Notes: generated from the sequence alone by a model not told the origin. Positions 6,343 through 17,381 are shown, counted from the stretch's first letter. The stretch: 42,244 bases of DNA from Candidatus Zambryskiibacteriota bacterium (GCA_026394775.1 JAPLZY010000025.1:1-42244); one strand, 5' to 3'. Translations and numbers: made by a program.

Positions 6343-9300
6343 ATGTCGCAACATACACAAACGCACGTGAGAAAAGGTCCTCGACCTCAAAAGTTTTTCG
6401 GACGGTTCAAAAAACCGCTTATTGAGACACCAAACTTTGTCGAGCCACAACTCGACTCTTTTAAGTGGTTGGTAGAAGAAGGTCTTAAGGAAGTGTTTAA
6501 AGAATTTTCTTCTATTAAAGACTACTCTGAAAAGAAATTTCAGCTTGATTTTACAGGCTTTGAATTGGCGCTACCTAAGTATGATGAATATCATGCAAAG
6601 GAAAACAAACTTTCGTATGACGCACCATTGAAAGTAAAAGTGAAGCTCAAGAACCATATTATGGGTTCTGAAAAGGAGCAGGAGATTTTCATGGCGGATT
6701 TCCCGCTCATGACTTCTCATGGAACTTTTATTATCTCAGGTATTGAGCGTGTTATCGTGCCTCAGCTTGCACGTTCTTACGGTGTATTCTTTACTGCAAA
6801 CGAAGTGCGAGGACGAAGACTCTTTGGAGCAAAGGTAATCCCAGGACGAGGTGCATGGGTAGAGATCGAATCTGATGCAGACGGAGTGATGTATGTACGT
6901 ATCGACCGAAAGCGAAAGTTTCCTATCGCTACACTTCTTCGTGTACTTGGAGCACCAACAGACAAGGAAATCAACAAACTCTTCGAAGGAGATGAATTTG
7001 CTAAAAACTCTATTATAAAGACAATCGCAAAGGATACTGCAAAGACTATCGAGGATGCATATATTGAAATCCACAAGCGACTTCGAGATGGAGACCTTGC
7101 AACTGCAGAGAATGCAAAGGAATTTGTGGATGCGCTCTTCAACGAAGAGCGATACGACCTTTCACCTGTTGGACGTTTCCGATTTAACCAGAGATTCTCT
7201 AAAAAACTAGACGAAAAAGAAAAAAATCGAAAGACTATCTCTATTGACGATATTGCGACTATCGTCACTCATATTGCCCACCTCAACAACACCCCAAATG
7301 CACAGCCAGATGATATAGACCACCTAGGATCAAGACGAGTACGTTTTGTTGGAGAACTCTTCCAGCAGAAGATCCGTGTTGGTATGGCTCAGATCAAGCG
7401 AAATATCCAAAACAGAATGTCGACTATCGATACTGATGTGACACTTCCTGTACAGTTTATTTCCCCAAAGCCACTCCAGGCTCGTATTAAAGAATTCTTT
7501 ACGACAAACCAGCTCTCACAGTTTATGCTTCAGGAAAACCCATTGGCTGAAGTAGAACACCTCCGAACACTCTCAGCGCTTGGTCCAGGAGGACTCAACC
7601 GTGCACGAGCAGGTTTTGAAGTGCGAGACGTGCACCCTTCTCACTACGGAAGACTCTGTCCGATCCACACACCAGAAGGTCCAAACATCGGTCTCGTTCT
7701 TCGACTTGCAGTGTATGCTCGATTGAACCACTTTGGAATGATTGAAACTCCATATGCAAAAGTAAAAGATGGAAAAATAACAGGAGAAATCGTTCACTTG
7801 AACGCTTCTGAAGAAGAAAACTTTGCTATTGCACATGCTGCAACACGATATGATAAAGACGGAAAGATTATTGATGGCGTAGTAGAAGTACGTATCAACG
7901 GTGAGCCAAGTACAATCGAAAATACAAAGGTGGACTACATGGACGTGGCAACAAACCAAGCATTTTCTATTGCTACAAACATGATTCCGTTTGTAAACAA
8001 TGACGACTCAACTCGAGCGCTCATGGGTTCTAACATGCAGAAACAAGCAACACCATGTGTGGTTGCTGAAGCACCACTCGTGGGAACAGGTATTGAAACT
8101 TCAGCGGTTAAAGATACAGGACGACTTGTACTCGCATCTGAAGAAGGTACTGTCTCATATGTAGACGGAGGTAAAGTGAAAGTAAAAAATTCAAAAGGAA
8201 AAGAAACAGAGTACAAGCTTGTGAAGTTTTCACGAACAAACGGATTTACCGCATTTCACCAGAGACCGTCTGTTGATGTAGGAGATGTTGTGAAAAAAGG
8301 AGCAGTGCTTGCAGATACATCTGCATCAGAACACGGACAAATGGCAATCGGTCAAAACATTTTGATCGCCTTTATGTCATGGAGTGGGTCAAACTACGAA
8401 GACGCGATTATTCTTTCAGAAAAGCTCGTAAAGAAATCTAAATTTACATCGATTCATATTGAAGAGTTTGTGGTCAACGTACGAGATACAAAGCTCGGAC
8501 CAGAAGTTACTACATGCGATATTCCAAACGTGGGAGAAGGTAAACTCAAAAACTTGGCAGAAGACGGTATTGTACGTGTTGGTGCTGAAGTGCGACCAGG
8601 AGATATCTTGGTAGGTAAGATCACACCAAAAGGTGAGACACAGCTAACTCCAGAAGAGCGACTTTTGAGATCTCTCTTTGGTGAAAAAGCTCGTGATGTA
8701 AAAGATACATCAAAACGAATGGAAGGAGGTAAACGAGGTCGCGTAATCAACGTACAGGTATTCTCACGAGAAAAAGGGGACAAACTTGACTCAGGTATTA
8801 TCAAGCGAATCCATATTGAAGTAGCAGAACTTCGAAATGTATCTGTAGGAGACAAACTCGCGGGACGACACGGAAACAAAGGTGTTATTTCTCGAATCCT
8901 TCCTGAAGAAGATATGCCATACATGGCAGATGGAACTCCGATCGACATGATCCTTACACCACTTGGTGTGCCATCACGTATGAACCTCGGACAAATTCTT
9001 GAGTTGCACCTTGGGCTTGCTGCACACACACTCGACTATCAGGCTATCGTACCTCCATTTGCAGGTGCGACAGATACTGAAATTAAAGATGAGCTTGTAA
9101 AAGCAGGTTTCCCGAAAAATGGAAAGATTCCATTGTACGATGGACGAACAGGAGAAAAATTTGAACAAGATATTGCGGTTGGGTATATGTACATCTTGAA
9201 GCTGCACCACATGGTGGAGGACAAGATCCATATGCGATCGATCGGGCCATACTCTCTTATCACACAACAACCACTCGGAGGAAAAGCTCAGAGTGGAGGA

Positions 9301-9543
9301 CAGCGATTTGGAGAAATGGAAGTGTGGGCACTTCTCGGACACGGTGCAGCTCACACCCTACAAGAAATCCTTACTATTAAATCAGACGATATTACTGGTC
9401 GATCGGCTGCATTTGATGCGATTGTGAAAGGTGAGCCGATCACACAGCTCGGCACCCCAGCGTCGTTTAACGTACTACTCAATAACCTTCGAGGTCTCTC
9501 TCTTGATGTGGATGTACAGCAGGGGCCAGAAGAAGTGAAATAA
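6343..9543 (+). CDS. rpoB: DNA-directed RNA polymerase subunit beta
   Basis: A 1066-residue beta subunit, shorter than the proteobacterial 1342 because lineage-specific insertions are absent. Typical blocks include GLNRARAGFEVRDVHPSHYGRLCPIHTPEGPNIGL, GQNILIAFMSWSGSNYEDAIILSE, RHGNKGVISRILPEEDMP and the C-terminal GGQRFGEMEVWALLGHGAAHTLQEILTIKSDD. It forms the catalytic core with RpoC. No Shine-Dalgarno precedes ATG 6343; a long untranslated region with two structured elements does. rpoC follows after 28 bp in the same transcript. The usual rplJ-rplL pair is not upstream. Confidence 0.99.
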   Translation: MSQHTQTHVRKGPRPQKFFGRFKKPLIETPNFVEPQLDSFKWLVEEGLKEVFKEFSSIKDYSEKKFQLDFTGFELALPKYDEYHAKENKLSYDAPLKVKVKLKNHIMGSEKEQEIFMADFPLMTSHGTFIISGIERVIVPQLARSYGVFFTANEVRGRRLFGAKVIPGRGAWVEIESDADGVMYVRIDRKRKFPIATLLRVLGAPTDKEINKLFEGDEFAKNSIIKTIAKDTAKTIEDAYIEIHKRLRDGDLATAENAKEFVDALFNEERYDLSPVGRFRFNQRFSKKLDEKEKNRKTISIDDIATIVTHIAHLNNTPNAQPDDIDHLGSRRVRFVGELFQQKIRVGMAQIKRNIQNRMSTIDTDVTLPVQFISPKPLQARIKEFFTTNQLSQFMLQENPLAEVEHLRTLSALGPGGLNRARAGFEVRDVHPSHYGRLCPIHTPEGPNIGLVLRLAVYARLNHFGMIETPYAKVKDGKITGEIVHLNASEEENFAIAHAATRYDKDGKIIDGVVEVRINGEPSTIENTKVDYMDVATNQAFSIATNMIPFVNNDDSTRALMGSNMQKQATPCVVAEAPLVGTGIETSAVKDTGRLVLASEEGTVSYVDGGKVKVKNSKGKETEYKLVKFSRTNGFTAFHQRPSVDVGDVVKKGAVLADTSASEHGQMAIGQNILIAFMSWSGSNYEDAIILSEKLVKKSKFTSIHIEEFVVNVRDTKLGPEVTTCDIPNVGEGKLKNLAEDGIVRVGAEVRPGDILVGKITPKGETQLTPEERLLRSLFGEKARDVKDTSKRMEGGKRGRVINVQVFSREKGDKLDSGIIKRIHIEVAELRNVSVGDKLAGRHGNKGVISRILPEEDMPYMADGTPIDMILTPLGVPSRMNLGQILELHLGLAAHTLDYQAIVPPFAGATDTEIKDELVKAGFPKNGKIPLYDGRTGEKFEQDIAVGYMYILKLHHMVEDKIHMRSIGPYSLITQQPLGGKAQSGGQRFGEMEVWALLGHGAAHTLQEILTIKSDDITGRSAAFDAIVKGEPITQLGTPASFNVLLNNLRGLSLDVDVQQGPEEVK

Positions 9544-9571
9544 TTGGTCGATGTAACTTCAAAAAATATCT

Positions 9572-12500
9572 ATGAAAACACAACCTAAAACAAATTCAAC
9601 AAACTTCGACATGATCACTCTACGACTTGCGTCGCCAGAGAGAATACTTGAGTGGTCATTTGGTGAAATCACAAAGCCAGAAACAATCAACTATCGAACA
9701 CAGCGTTCAGAAAAGAACGGACTCTTTGACGAGAAGATCTTTGGACCAGACAAAGACTACGAGTGTTACTGTGGTAAATACCGTGGTATCAGATACAAGG
9801 GAATTGTCTGTGAAAAATGTGGAGTGGAAATCACTCGCTCTATTGTACGTCGAGAGCGAATGGGACATATCGAGCTTGCGACACCGGTCTCACATATTTG
9901 GTTTCTCAAATCAATGCCTTCACGTATTGCAATGATTTTGGGTATCCCTACTATGGATATCGAAAAAGTAATCTACTTTGCAGGATATATTGTCACATCA
10001 GTAACCGAAGAAGAACGACAGCGATACCTCAAAGATTTGGATTCTGAATACAAGTCTAAAGTAAAGTCTCTTCAAGACGAGAAAACAAAAGAGGCTGTCA
10101 AAGAAATGTATTTGACGACAAAGCGTGATATTGAAAGTATCAACGAAGGTAAAGTGCTCGACGAAGTGGAATACCACAACTTTGGTATGAAATACGGCAC
10201 TATGTTTGAAGCAGGTATTGGTGCTGAAGCGATCTTTAATATTTTCAAACGACTCGACCTTTCTAAACTCTTGGTATCACTCCATGCAGAAGTAGAAAAA
10301 GCTCCTGCACTCGAGATTGGAAAGATCAACAAACGCATCAGTACTATCTCCGCAATGGTAAACTCTGGTGTACGACCTGAATGGATGTTCATGACTCATA
10401 TTCCTGTTATCCCACCAGCACTCCGACCAATGGTCCCACTAGACGGAGGACGATATGCAACATCAGACGTAAACGACCTCTACCGACGAGTGATCAACCG
10501 AAACAACCGTCTCAAGAAACTCAAAGAGATTCACGCACCAGATGTGATCTTGCGAAACGAAAAGCGTATCTTGCAAGAAGCGGTGGATGCATTGATCGAC
10601 AACTCTATTCGACATGGAGGCACTTCAGGTGCAACATCTCTCGCACAGCGACGAGCGCTTAAGTCAATCGCTGACAACCTAAAAGGAAAGCGTGGAATCT
10701 TCCGACAGAACCTTTTGGGTAAACGTGTTGACTACTCAGGACGTTCAGTGATTGTGGTAGGACCAGAGCTCAATATCAACCAGTGTGGTTTGCCAAAACA
10801 CATGGCACTTGAACTCTTCAAACCATTTGTTATCTCACAGCTTTTGAAACGAGAGCTTGCATACAATATTCGAGGTGCAAGTAAACTGATCGAAGACGGT
10901 ATTGCAGAAGTGTGGGCAATCTTGGAAGAAGTTACAAAAAACAAATATGTACTCTTAAACCGAGCACCGACTCTCCACCGTCTTGGTATTCAGGCCTTTC
11001 AGCCTGTATTGATCGAAGGAAATGCGATCCAGCTTCACCCGCTCGTATGTTCTGCGTTTAACGCGGACTTCGACGGAGACCAGATGGCAGTCCACGTACC
11101 ACTTTCTGATGAGGCGCAAGCTGAAGCACGAGAGATCATGGCTGCGGATAAAAATATTTTGAAACCAGGATCAGGAGATCCGACAGTGTCAGCAAAAATG
11201 CTTGATATTGTGCTTGGTGTGTACTGGATGACAAAAGAAATGACTGGTGAAAAAGGAGAAGGAATGATATTCCAGAGCCCAAACAGTGCTATTACTGCAT
11301 ATGACTTTGACGCGGTTACATTCCGTGCAAAGATCAAAGTGCTTCCAACAGATACTCCAAAGTACGCACAGTTTGAAGGAAAGATTTTTGAAACAACTGT
11401 TGGAAAACTTTTGTTCAACAACGTGCTTCCAAAAGACTATCCGTATGTAAATACTGAGATGGTACAAAAGAAGATCACTGCGCTTATTGACGATTTGATT
11501 GAACGATACGGTATTGAAAATGTACCTGCTATCATCGACAAGATGAAAAAGTTTGGTTTCAAGTACGCAACACATTCTGGTGTAACATGGGGAATTGACG
11601 ATGTGATGATTCCTGAAGGTAAAAACGCGATCGTGGAAGCTGCACAAAAGGAAATCGACACAATGATGGAGCACTTTAACGATGGTCTTATCTCTAAAGA
11701 AGAGCGTCTCCGAAAAGCGACAGAAGTATGGCACAAAGCAAAAGACGATGTAGGAAAGCTTATTCCTGCATCAGTGCCTGCAAACGGTCCAGTATCTGAC
11801 ATGGTGCTCTCAGGAGCTCGAGGTTCATGGGGTAACATTACTCAGATGGCAGGTATGAAAGGTTTGATCACGAACACTTCTGGTGAGACTATTGAATTTC
11901 CGATTAAGTCTTGTATGAAAGAGGGTCTTACTCCGATTGAATACTTTACGACTACTCACGGATCACGAAAAGGTCTTACTGACACAGCGCTTAACACAGC
12001 GAAAGCAGGATACCTTACTCGAAAACTTTTCGTAGTGGCACAAGATATTGTGGTTACTGAAGAAGATTGTGGAACCACAGAGGGTATTGTGATGGGTGAA
12101 GAGTCAGGTGCTATTGATCTTTCTTTGGCAAAACATATTAAAGGACGTTTTGTTGCAAAAGATGTTGTTGGAACAGATGGTAAAGTAATCTTTGCTAAAG
12201 ACCACCTTCTTTCAAAGAAAGATGCGCAGAGTCTCGAAACTCTCGGTATTAAAAATGTAACTGTACGGTCACCGCTCTCTTGTAAGACACTCGATGGTGT
12301 GTGTGTAAAATGTTACGGAACAGACCTAGGTAAAAACAAAGTGATTGAGATTGGTGAAGCAGTGGGAACAGTGGCAGGACAAGCGATCGGAGAGCCAGGA
12401 ACACAGCTTACTATGCGTACATTCCACTCTGGAGGTACTGCGTCAGTGGGAGGAGATATTACCTCAGGTTTGCCTCGTGTTGAAGAAATCTTTGAAAAAC

Positions 12501-13237
12501 GAAAACCTAAAAACCCAGCGATTGTTTCGACTATCGCAGGTACGGTTTCTGATATCAAGATTTCAAACAAAGAAAAACTTGTCACTATTATTCCTGATCT
12601 TGAATACAAAACAAAGATTAAGGGAGATGTTGAATACAATGTAAGTCTCAACCGAATGATCTTGGTAAAGGTGGGAGATCGAGTAGAAAAAGGAGATATT
12701 ATTACTGACGGTTCTGCTGATATTGATGAGCTCTTCCGATACGCAGGAAAAGACAAGACCGTAAACTATATTATTTCTGAAATCAACAAACCATACGACC
12801 TTCAAGGTGCAGCGGTATCTCGAAAACACATTGAATTGATCGTGCGACAAATGTTTGCACGAAAACGAATCAAGGATGCAGGAGATACGCTCTTTACTCG
12901 AGGTGACTTGGTGGACAATGCATTCCTCTCTGAAGAAAATACACGAATGCGCGCAGACGGAACTACAGAAGCAAAAGCTGACTCAGTGGTTATGGGTATT
13001 TCAGATGTGTCACTTTCACGAAAGAGTTTCCTTGCGGCAGCTTCGTTCCAACACACAACACGTATCTTGATCACAAGCTCTATTAAAGGTACGACAGACA
13101 AGCTCGCTGGTCTTATGGAAAATGTGATTATTGGAAAATTGATCCCTGCAGGTACTGGATTTAAAGGAAGTAGAAAAGCACAGATGATCAAAGATGTGCG
13201 TGAGGTACGAGATGCAGAAAGAGGTGAGCTTGGGTAG
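9572..13237 (+). CDS. rpoC: DNA-directed RNA polymerase subunit beta'
   Basis: A 1221-residue beta' subunit. The N-terminal zinc site CYCGKYRGIRYKGIVCEKCG, the catalytic Mg-binding NADFDGDQM, the bridge/trigger region (ARGSWGNITQMAGMKGLI; GLTDTALNTAKAGYLTRKL), the second zinc site (Cys around CGTTEG, CKTLDGVCVKCYG) and the C-terminal VGTVAGQAIGEPGTQLTMRTFHSGG are all present. It is co-transcribed with rpoB. Its stop codon (13235-13237) lies inside the first hairpin of a multi-hairpin module, so the 3' end of the rpoBC mRNA is built from that repeat. Confidence 0.99.
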   Translation: MKTQPKTNSTNFDMITLRLASPERILEWSFGEITKPETINYRTQRSEKNGLFDEKIFGPDKDYECYCGKYRGIRYKGIVCEKCGVEITRSIVRRERMGHIELATPVSHIWFLKSMPSRIAMILGIPTMDIEKVIYFAGYIVTSVTEEERQRYLKDLDSEYKSKVKSLQDEKTKEAVKEMYLTTKRDIESINEGKVLDEVEYHNFGMKYGTMFEAGIGAEAIFNIFKRLDLSKLLVSLHAEVEKAPALEIGKINKRISTISAMVNSGVRPEWMFMTHIPVIPPALRPMVPLDGGRYATSDVNDLYRRVINRNNRLKKLKEIHAPDVILRNEKRILQEAVDALIDNSIRHGGTSGATSLAQRRALKSIADNLKGKRGIFRQNLLGKRVDYSGRSVIVVGPELNINQCGLPKHMALELFKPFVISQLLKRELAYNIRGASKLIEDGIAEVWAILEEVTKNKYVLLNRAPTLHRLGIQAFQPVLIEGNAIQLHPLVCSAFNADFDGDQMAVHVPLSDEAQAEAREIMAADKNILKPGSGDPTVSAKMLDIVLGVYWMTKEMTGEKGEGMIFQSPNSAITAYDFDAVTFRAKIKVLPTDTPKYAQFEGKIFETTVGKLLFNNVLPKDYPYVNTEMVQKKITALIDDLIERYGIENVPAIIDKMKKFGFKYATHSGVTWGIDDVMIPEGKNAIVEAAQKEIDTMMEHFNDGLISKEERLRKATEVWHKAKDDVGKLIPASVPANGPVSDMVLSGARGSWGNITQMAGMKGLITNTSGETIEFPIKSCMKEGLTPIEYFTTTHGSRKGLTDTALNTAKAGYLTRKLFVVAQDIVVTEEDCGTTEGIVMGEESGAIDLSLAKHIKGRFVAKDVVGTDGKVIFAKDHLLSKKDAQSLETLGIKNVTVRSPLSCKTLDGVCVKCYGTDLGKNKVIEIGEAVGTVAGQAIGEPGTQLTMRTFHSGGTASVGGDITSGLPRVEEIFEKRKPKNPAIVSTIAGTVSDIKISNKEKLVTIIPDLEYKTKIKGDVEYNVSLNRMILVKVGDRVEKGDIITDGSADIDELFRYAGKDKTVNYIISEINKPYDLQGAAVSRKHIELIVRQMFARKRIKDAGDTLFTRGDLVDNAFLSEENTRMRADGTTEAKADSVVMGISDVSLSRKSFLAAASFQHTTRILITSSIKGTTDKLAGLMENVIIGKLIPAGTGFKGSRKAQMIKDVREVRDAERGELG

Positions 13238-13310
13238 GGACCCAAGTGCAAGACCTTGCCTAGGCTTTTGTACTCAAAAGACTGACAAGGTGTACTGCTC
13301 CTGTAAGGAG
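13229..13310 (+). repeat. Multi-hairpin module, copy 2, at the 3' end of rpoC
   Basis: Hairpin A CTTGGGT-AGGG-ACCCAAG (spanning the rpoC stop), linker TGCAAG, stem B ACCTTG/CAAGGT around hairpin C CTTTT-GTACTC-AAAAG, GGTGTAC linker, hairpin D CTCC-TGTAA-GGAG. Except for hairpin A it is nearly identical to copy 1. There is no strong T-tract directly after it. Confidence 0.75.
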
Positions 13311-13330
13311 TCCAGGGAGAGTAAGGGGTG

Positions 13331-13497
13331 TTAATTTCAAATTTTTAATTTCAAATTTAAAAGGAATTTGAGATTTCAAAGATATTGTATTTTCAGGCAG
13401 GTTACAAAGAGTATTCGTTTTAAAGATGAATTATTAACTCATTGGAAATTGTTAGAAACTGTTTTGAAACTTAAAATTTTAAATTTGAAATTTATCC
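13331..13497. repeat. AT-rich inverted repeat between rpoC and dnaG
   Basis: The left end TAATTTCAAATTTTTAATTTC and the right end AAAATTTTAAATTTGAAATTT are near-inverse copies, bounding about 167 bp of AT-rich DNA that ends one base before the dnaG start. It may be another MITE-like palindrome or simple AT-rich spacer. No clear promoter stands out. Confidence 0.5.
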
Positions 13498-13498
13498 C

Positions 13499-15247
13499 AT
13501 GAGTTCATCTGTTGATCAAATAAAGGCTCGACTCGACATTGTTTCTCTCGTAGGGACGTATATTAAACTTGAAAAAACGGGGGGGAATTTTAAGGGACGT
13601 TGTCCGTTCCATAACGAAAAGACCCCTTCTTTTTTCGTATCTCCTGACCGAGATTCGTACTATTGTTTTGGATGTCACGCCAAAGGGGATATCTTCACTT
13701 TTGTTCAAGAGTTCGAAGGTCTTGATTTTGTCGGTGCGCTTAAGGTCTTGGCTGAACGTACGGGGGTGACACTGGAATCTATAAATCCTCAGTCAAAAAC
13801 AGAAAAAGACGAGCTCTATCATGCTCTTGAAGTTGCTACGTTTTATTTCGAGAAAAATTTGGGAAATGAAAAGATGCCCTTTGACTATTTGTTGCATCGA
13901 GGTCTGCTCAAAGAAACAGCCACTTCGTGGAGACTTGGGTATGCATATCCAGAATGGAGAGGGCTCTATGAGTTTATGTTGTCAAAACAAATCACAGTAG
14001 AAACAATGCAGAAGGTGGGTGTGATAAAAAAGAAAGATACGGCAGGGATAGCGGGTGCGGGCACTGGCACAGAAACATTTTACGATACCTTCAGGGGGCG
14101 TATCATGTTTCCTATCTCTGATTCATCGGGGAGAGTGGTTGGTTTTTCGGGTCGTATTGTAGTGGACGACGGCAAGTCGCCAAAATATCTAAACTCTCCG
14201 GAAACAGAGCTTTTTAACAAATCAGAAGTGCTCTATGGTCTGCATAAAGCTAAGCTTGCTATTCGAGAGAGGGACTATACGATCCTTGTTGAAGGACAGA
14301 TGGACCTTGTTATGTTGCATCAGGCTGGGTTTACAAACACAGTAGCATCTTCAGGTACTGCACTGGGAGAAGCACACCTTACGCGACTTTCTAGACTTTC
14401 AAACCGCATCATCATTGCTTTCGATGGAGACTCTGCAGGTATTGCGGCAGTCTATCGTGCATCAAAGATTGCACTTTCACTTGGTATGGAGGTAAAAGTG
14501 GCGACAATGCCAGACGGTCTTGACCCAGCAGATCTTGCTAAAGATTCACCTGAAGTTCTTACAGCTTCGATAAAGCAGGCGCAACATATTATTTTGTTTG
14601 TGCTCGCTACGGTCTTAAAGTCGACAGATGATCATCAGATCATTTCTCGGAAAGTGGTTTCTGATGTGTTGCCTTTTGTGGCATATGTCAAAAGCTCATC
14701 TGAGCAATCTCACTTTATTGCTGAGATATCGGCTAAAACGAGGATTAAAGAAGAAGCTTTGTGGGGTGACTTGCGACAAGTTTCTCTTGCACAGTCGGGT
14801 GTAATAAAACACGATGCTCCGCGGAAGGTACAAGGTCAGACTGACCGGCGTCTCGTGATCGCACGCAAGATTATCGGTATTATGCTCTGGCAGAAAAATT
14901 CAAAAGACCCAAAGCTTCGTGCAGAGGATATAGAAAAACAACTCTGTGATATTTTAGGAGTTGATACGTCTACTGTTATAGAGAAAGTAGAAAGTGACAA
15001 CAAGGAAGCATTGCTCTTTGAGACCGAAAGCTATTATAATAATCATGATTCACTTTCGACTGATGTGACAGAGCTTCTCACTTCGCTTCTTGAAGAAGAT
15101 CTGAAAGGAAAGCTCATTCGCACAATGGCAGAATTGCATAGCGCAGAAAGTATACACGATAAAGATAAAGCACAGCTTTTGCTCGCAGAATGCCAAAGGC
15201 TTTCACGTAAAATCAACGAACTAAAACATCCACATGAAAAAAAATAA
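13499..15247 (+). CDS. dnaG: DNA primase
   Basis: A 582-residue primase that makes RNA primers for replication. The CHC2 zinc domain is at residues 35-60 ([15 protein letters not shown]...[11 protein letters not shown]), followed by the core domain with the [21 protein letters not shown] block and the Toprim domain ([30 protein letters not shown]). The C-terminal helicase-interaction region is short and weakly conserved, as expected. There is no Shine-Dalgarno. Its last codons overlap the start of rpoD by 14 bp, giving a dnaG-rpoD operon as in many bacteria. Confidence 0.97.
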   Translation: MSSSVDQIKARLDIVSLVGTYIKLEKTGGNFKGRCPFHNEKTPSFFVSPDRDSYYCFGCHAKGDIFTFVQEFEGLDFVGALKVLAERTGVTLESINPQSKTEKDELYHALEVATFYFEKNLGNEKMPFDYLLHRGLLKETATSWRLGYAYPEWRGLYEFMLSKQITVETMQKVGVIKKKDTAGIAGAGTGTETFYDTFRGRIMFPISDSSGRVVGFSGRIVVDDGKSPKYLNSPETELFNKSEVLYGLHKAKLAIRERDYTILVEGQMDLVMLHQAGFTNTVASSGTALGEAHLTRLSRLSNRIIIAFDGDSAGIAAVYRASKIALSLGMEVKVATMPDGLDPADLAKDSPEVLTASIKQAQHIILFVLATVLKSTDDHQIISRKVVSDVLPFVAYVKSSSEQSHFIAEISAKTRIKEEALWGDLRQVSLAQSGVIKHDAPRKVQGQTDRRLVIARKIIGIMLWQKNSKDPKLRAEDIEKQLCDILGVDTSTVIEKVESDNKEALLFETESYYNNHDSLSTDVTELLTSLLEEDLKGKLIRTMAELHSAESIHDKDKAQLLLAECQRLSRKINELKHPHEKK

Positions 15248-16508
15248 AACTACAAACAAACCAATCAAAAAAGCACCAATAAAAAAGGTGGCCAAAAAAG
15301 CAGTTTCAAAAACTGTTAAAAAGTCGTCTCGAGTTATGTTGCCGAAAAGTAAGACAAAGAAAAAAGCAAAACCTATTGCAGCATTGCGGTCTTTCAAAGA
15401 TGATTCAGGTAAAAAAGTAAACAAGGCGGACAAGATGGAGCAGGCGGTCCAGCGTCTTTTAGGTAAAGGAAAAGAACGCGGTTTTGTGACCTATGATTTT
15501 ATTTTGAAAGAATTCCCAACAATCGAAGATGATATTATCTTCCTTGAAGACCTCTATGACAGACTTCAGTCTGCAGGTATCGATGTATTGGAAGGAGGAG
15601 GACTTTTGCAGAACCCAGCCGAAGACCCTGACTTGATGGGTAAAAAATACGGATACAACGGAAAGTCAGATGCATCGTATGATTCGATCCAGATGTACTT
15701 GAAAGAAATCGGACAGTACCCACTTATTTCAGGTTCTATGGAAAAAGAACTCGCTCGACGTATCGAAGCGGGGGATATTGAAGCTAAAAATCTTTTGGCT
15801 AGAGCCAACTTGCGTCTCGTGGTTTCGATTGCAAAAAAATACGTTGGACGTTCGGCTGACCTCACGCTCTTGGACCTTATCCAAGAAGGAAACCTCGGTC
15901 TCTTTAAAGCGGTAGATAAATTTGATTGGACTAAGGGCTACAAGTTTTCAACTTATGCAACATGGTGGATCAGACAAGCTATCACTCGTGCACTTGCAGA
16001 CCAGTCTCGAACAATCCGTGTGCCCGTGCACATGGTGGAAACTATCGCCAAGTACAAGCAAGTGGTTCGCAGACTCTCACAAGACCTTGGGCGAGACCCA
16101 CTTCCAGAAGAGATTGCAACAGAAATGAATCTCGATGTTGATAAGATTTATACAATTGAAAAGATTGACCAGAGTACTGTCTCTCTCGAAGCACCGATTG
16201 GTGAAGAAGATGATGGTAAAAGTAAGCTCGGAGACTTTTTGGCTGATGACAAGATCCTTTCTCCAGACCAAGAGTCTTCACGACGTATTATTGGAGACCA
16301 GGTGAGAGAGATATTGGATGACCTTCCAGAAAAAGAAAGACGAATTTTGGAAATGCGTCATGGTCTTATAGATGGTGTCACACATACACTCGAAGAAGTA
16401 GGGAAGGAGTTTGGAGTGACTCGTGAACGTATTCGACAGATTGAAGCGAAGGCGCATGAAAAGATTCGTCAGCATGACAAAATTAATCGGTTAAGGAACT
16501 ACTACTAA
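15234..16508 (+). CDS. rpoD: Primary RNA polymerase sigma factor (sigma-70/SigA)
   Basis: A 424-residue housekeeping sigma. After a Lys-rich N-terminus of about 65 residues come region 1.2 ([17 protein letters not shown]), region 2 ([41 protein letters not shown]), region 3 and region 4 ([41 protein letters not shown]). It gives promoter recognition to the polymerase encoded just upstream. The start overlaps dnaG. A palindromic M2 repeat lies 6 bp after the stop. The -10-dominated promoters in this window fit the intact region 2. Confidence 0.98.
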   Translation: MKKNKTTNKPIKKAPIKKVAKKAVSKTVKKSSRVMLPKSKTKKKAKPIAALRSFKDDSGKKVNKADKMEQAVQRLLGKGKERGFVTYDFILKEFPTIEDDIIFLEDLYDRLQSAGIDVLEGGGLLQNPAEDPDLMGKKYGYNGKSDASYDSIQMYLKEIGQYPLISGSMEKELARRIEAGDIEAKNLLARANLRLVVSIAKKYVGRSADLTLLDLIQEGNLGLFKAVDKFDWTKGYKFSTYATWWIRQAITRALADQSRTIRVPVHMVETIAKYKQVVRRLSQDLGRDPLPEEIATEMNLDVDKIYTIEKIDQSTVSLEAPIGEEDDGKSKLGDFLADDKILSPDQESSRRIIGDQVREILDDLPEKERRILEMRHGLIDGVTHTLEEVGKEFGVTRERIRQIEAKAHEKIRQHDKINRLRNYY

Positions 16509-16514
16509 TTGATG

Positions 16515-16634
16515 CTCTGGTCTTTTTCACCAATCTCATCTTCTAAAATTATAAAAAGGTTCTCACCGTACCAGTAAGTACGCCTCCGATCCTTTTTAAA
16601 TTTTATAAACGACCTTGGCGAAAAATCCTCAGAG
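16515..16634. repeat. Palindromic MITE-like element, family M2, copy 1
   Basis: 120 bp with ends CTCTGGTCTTTTTCACCAA and TTGGCGAAAAATCCTCAGAG. Two further copies (23225-23347 and 29173-29294) share CCAAGGTCG, an AATTT-AAAAA stem, a core like ATCGGAGGCGTACTTACTGGTACGGTGAGAA, and GATGAGATTGG, with compensating changes in the stems. It lies directly downstream of rpoD. Confidence 0.85.
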
Positions 16635-16667
16635 TGTGATTATTGGAATTAGATTTTAGATACGAAA

Positions 16668-16702
16668 GAGCCCCGCCGGAAATGCCAGCAGGGCTTTTGG
16701 CT
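16668..16702 (-). terminator. Terminator of the 190-aa minus-strand gene
   Basis: On the minus strand GAGCC...AGCCCTGCTGG-CATTT-CCGGCGGGGCTC is followed by TTTCGTATC. It lies just past the stop at 16705. Confidence 0.6.
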
Positions 16703-16704
16703 CG

Positions 16705-17277
16705 TTAGAGCACGAATTCTTCGTACAGGTCTTCAACTGTTAGTCTCTTGTTGTAGACCCTTAATTGCTTTTCGAGGTAAGGAGTGTCGCCGGCGAACGG
16801 GACAAACAGCCGTCGATCTTTCTTCATAATGATATCTTCAAGGAGCCTCACGTCGCATCCTCGTGCCTTCCAGTACTGAATAGGTTGTCCGGTGTATTTT
16901 AATACAACGCGGGCCAGGATGATCTCCAGTTCTCTCTTCGTTCCCGTGTGCATCACTCTTCGTTGATCTTCTTGAAGAAAGAAAGTGTATGTATCCGCTA
17001 TCCAGATTTTTACCTCTTGTGCAGATTCAGGAGTGCCAACTTGGATTAGCGACATCCTGTTAGCTAGTCCTATGGTAAAAGCTCTGTTACTGCAGAGAGC
17101 TAGCACATTCGACTGACTGTTGCCCCGGAATACCGGTTCAACGAAAATTTTCAATAGCCGCTGAATTGCTTTCTTGCGCACGTAGGGCTTATATACCCTA
17201 TTGTAGAAGGTATTGCTGGCCACTAAGGCAGTGGCGAGCAGGGTTATCTTAATGAAAATTTCTAACTGAATTGGCAT
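16705..17277 (-). CDS. Unknown membrane-anchored protein (cassette type)
   Basis: A 190-residue protein with one N-terminal hydrophobic segment (about residues 8-24, IKITLLATALVASNTF) followed by a basic stretch (YKPYVRKKAIQRLL) and a soluble mixed alpha/beta region of unknown family. By the positive-inside rule the bulk should face the cytosol. It has a full promoter (TTGACA/TATAGT), a leader of about 70 nt, a Shine-Dalgarno (GGAG) and a terminator, and it sits on the opposite strand between rpoD and a helicase-nuclease gene. I cannot assign a function. Confidence 0.6.
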   Translation of the reverse strand: MPIQLEIFIKITLLATALVASNTFYNRVYKPYVRKKAIQRLLKIFVEPVFRGNSQSNVLALCSNRAFTIGLANRMSLIQVGTPESAQEVKIWIADTYTFFLQEDQRRVMHTGTKRELEIILARVVLKYTGQPIQYWKARGCDVRLLEDIIMKKDRRLFVPFAGDTPYLEKQLRVYNKRLTVEDLYEEFVL

Positions 17278-17352
17278 AACACACTCCGTATCCTATACTC
17301 CGCATCCTCCAGTCCTTTTGAGATCTGTGGTGGGTTATGGATTTCTGTATAT

Positions 17353-17381
17353 ACTATACACATTTATATCATATATGTCAA
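17353..17381 (-). promoter_or_regulatory. Promoter of the 190-aa gene
   Basis: On the minus strand: TTGACA (17381-17376), a 17-bp spacer, TATAGT (17358-17353). Near-consensus. Confidence 0.75.
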
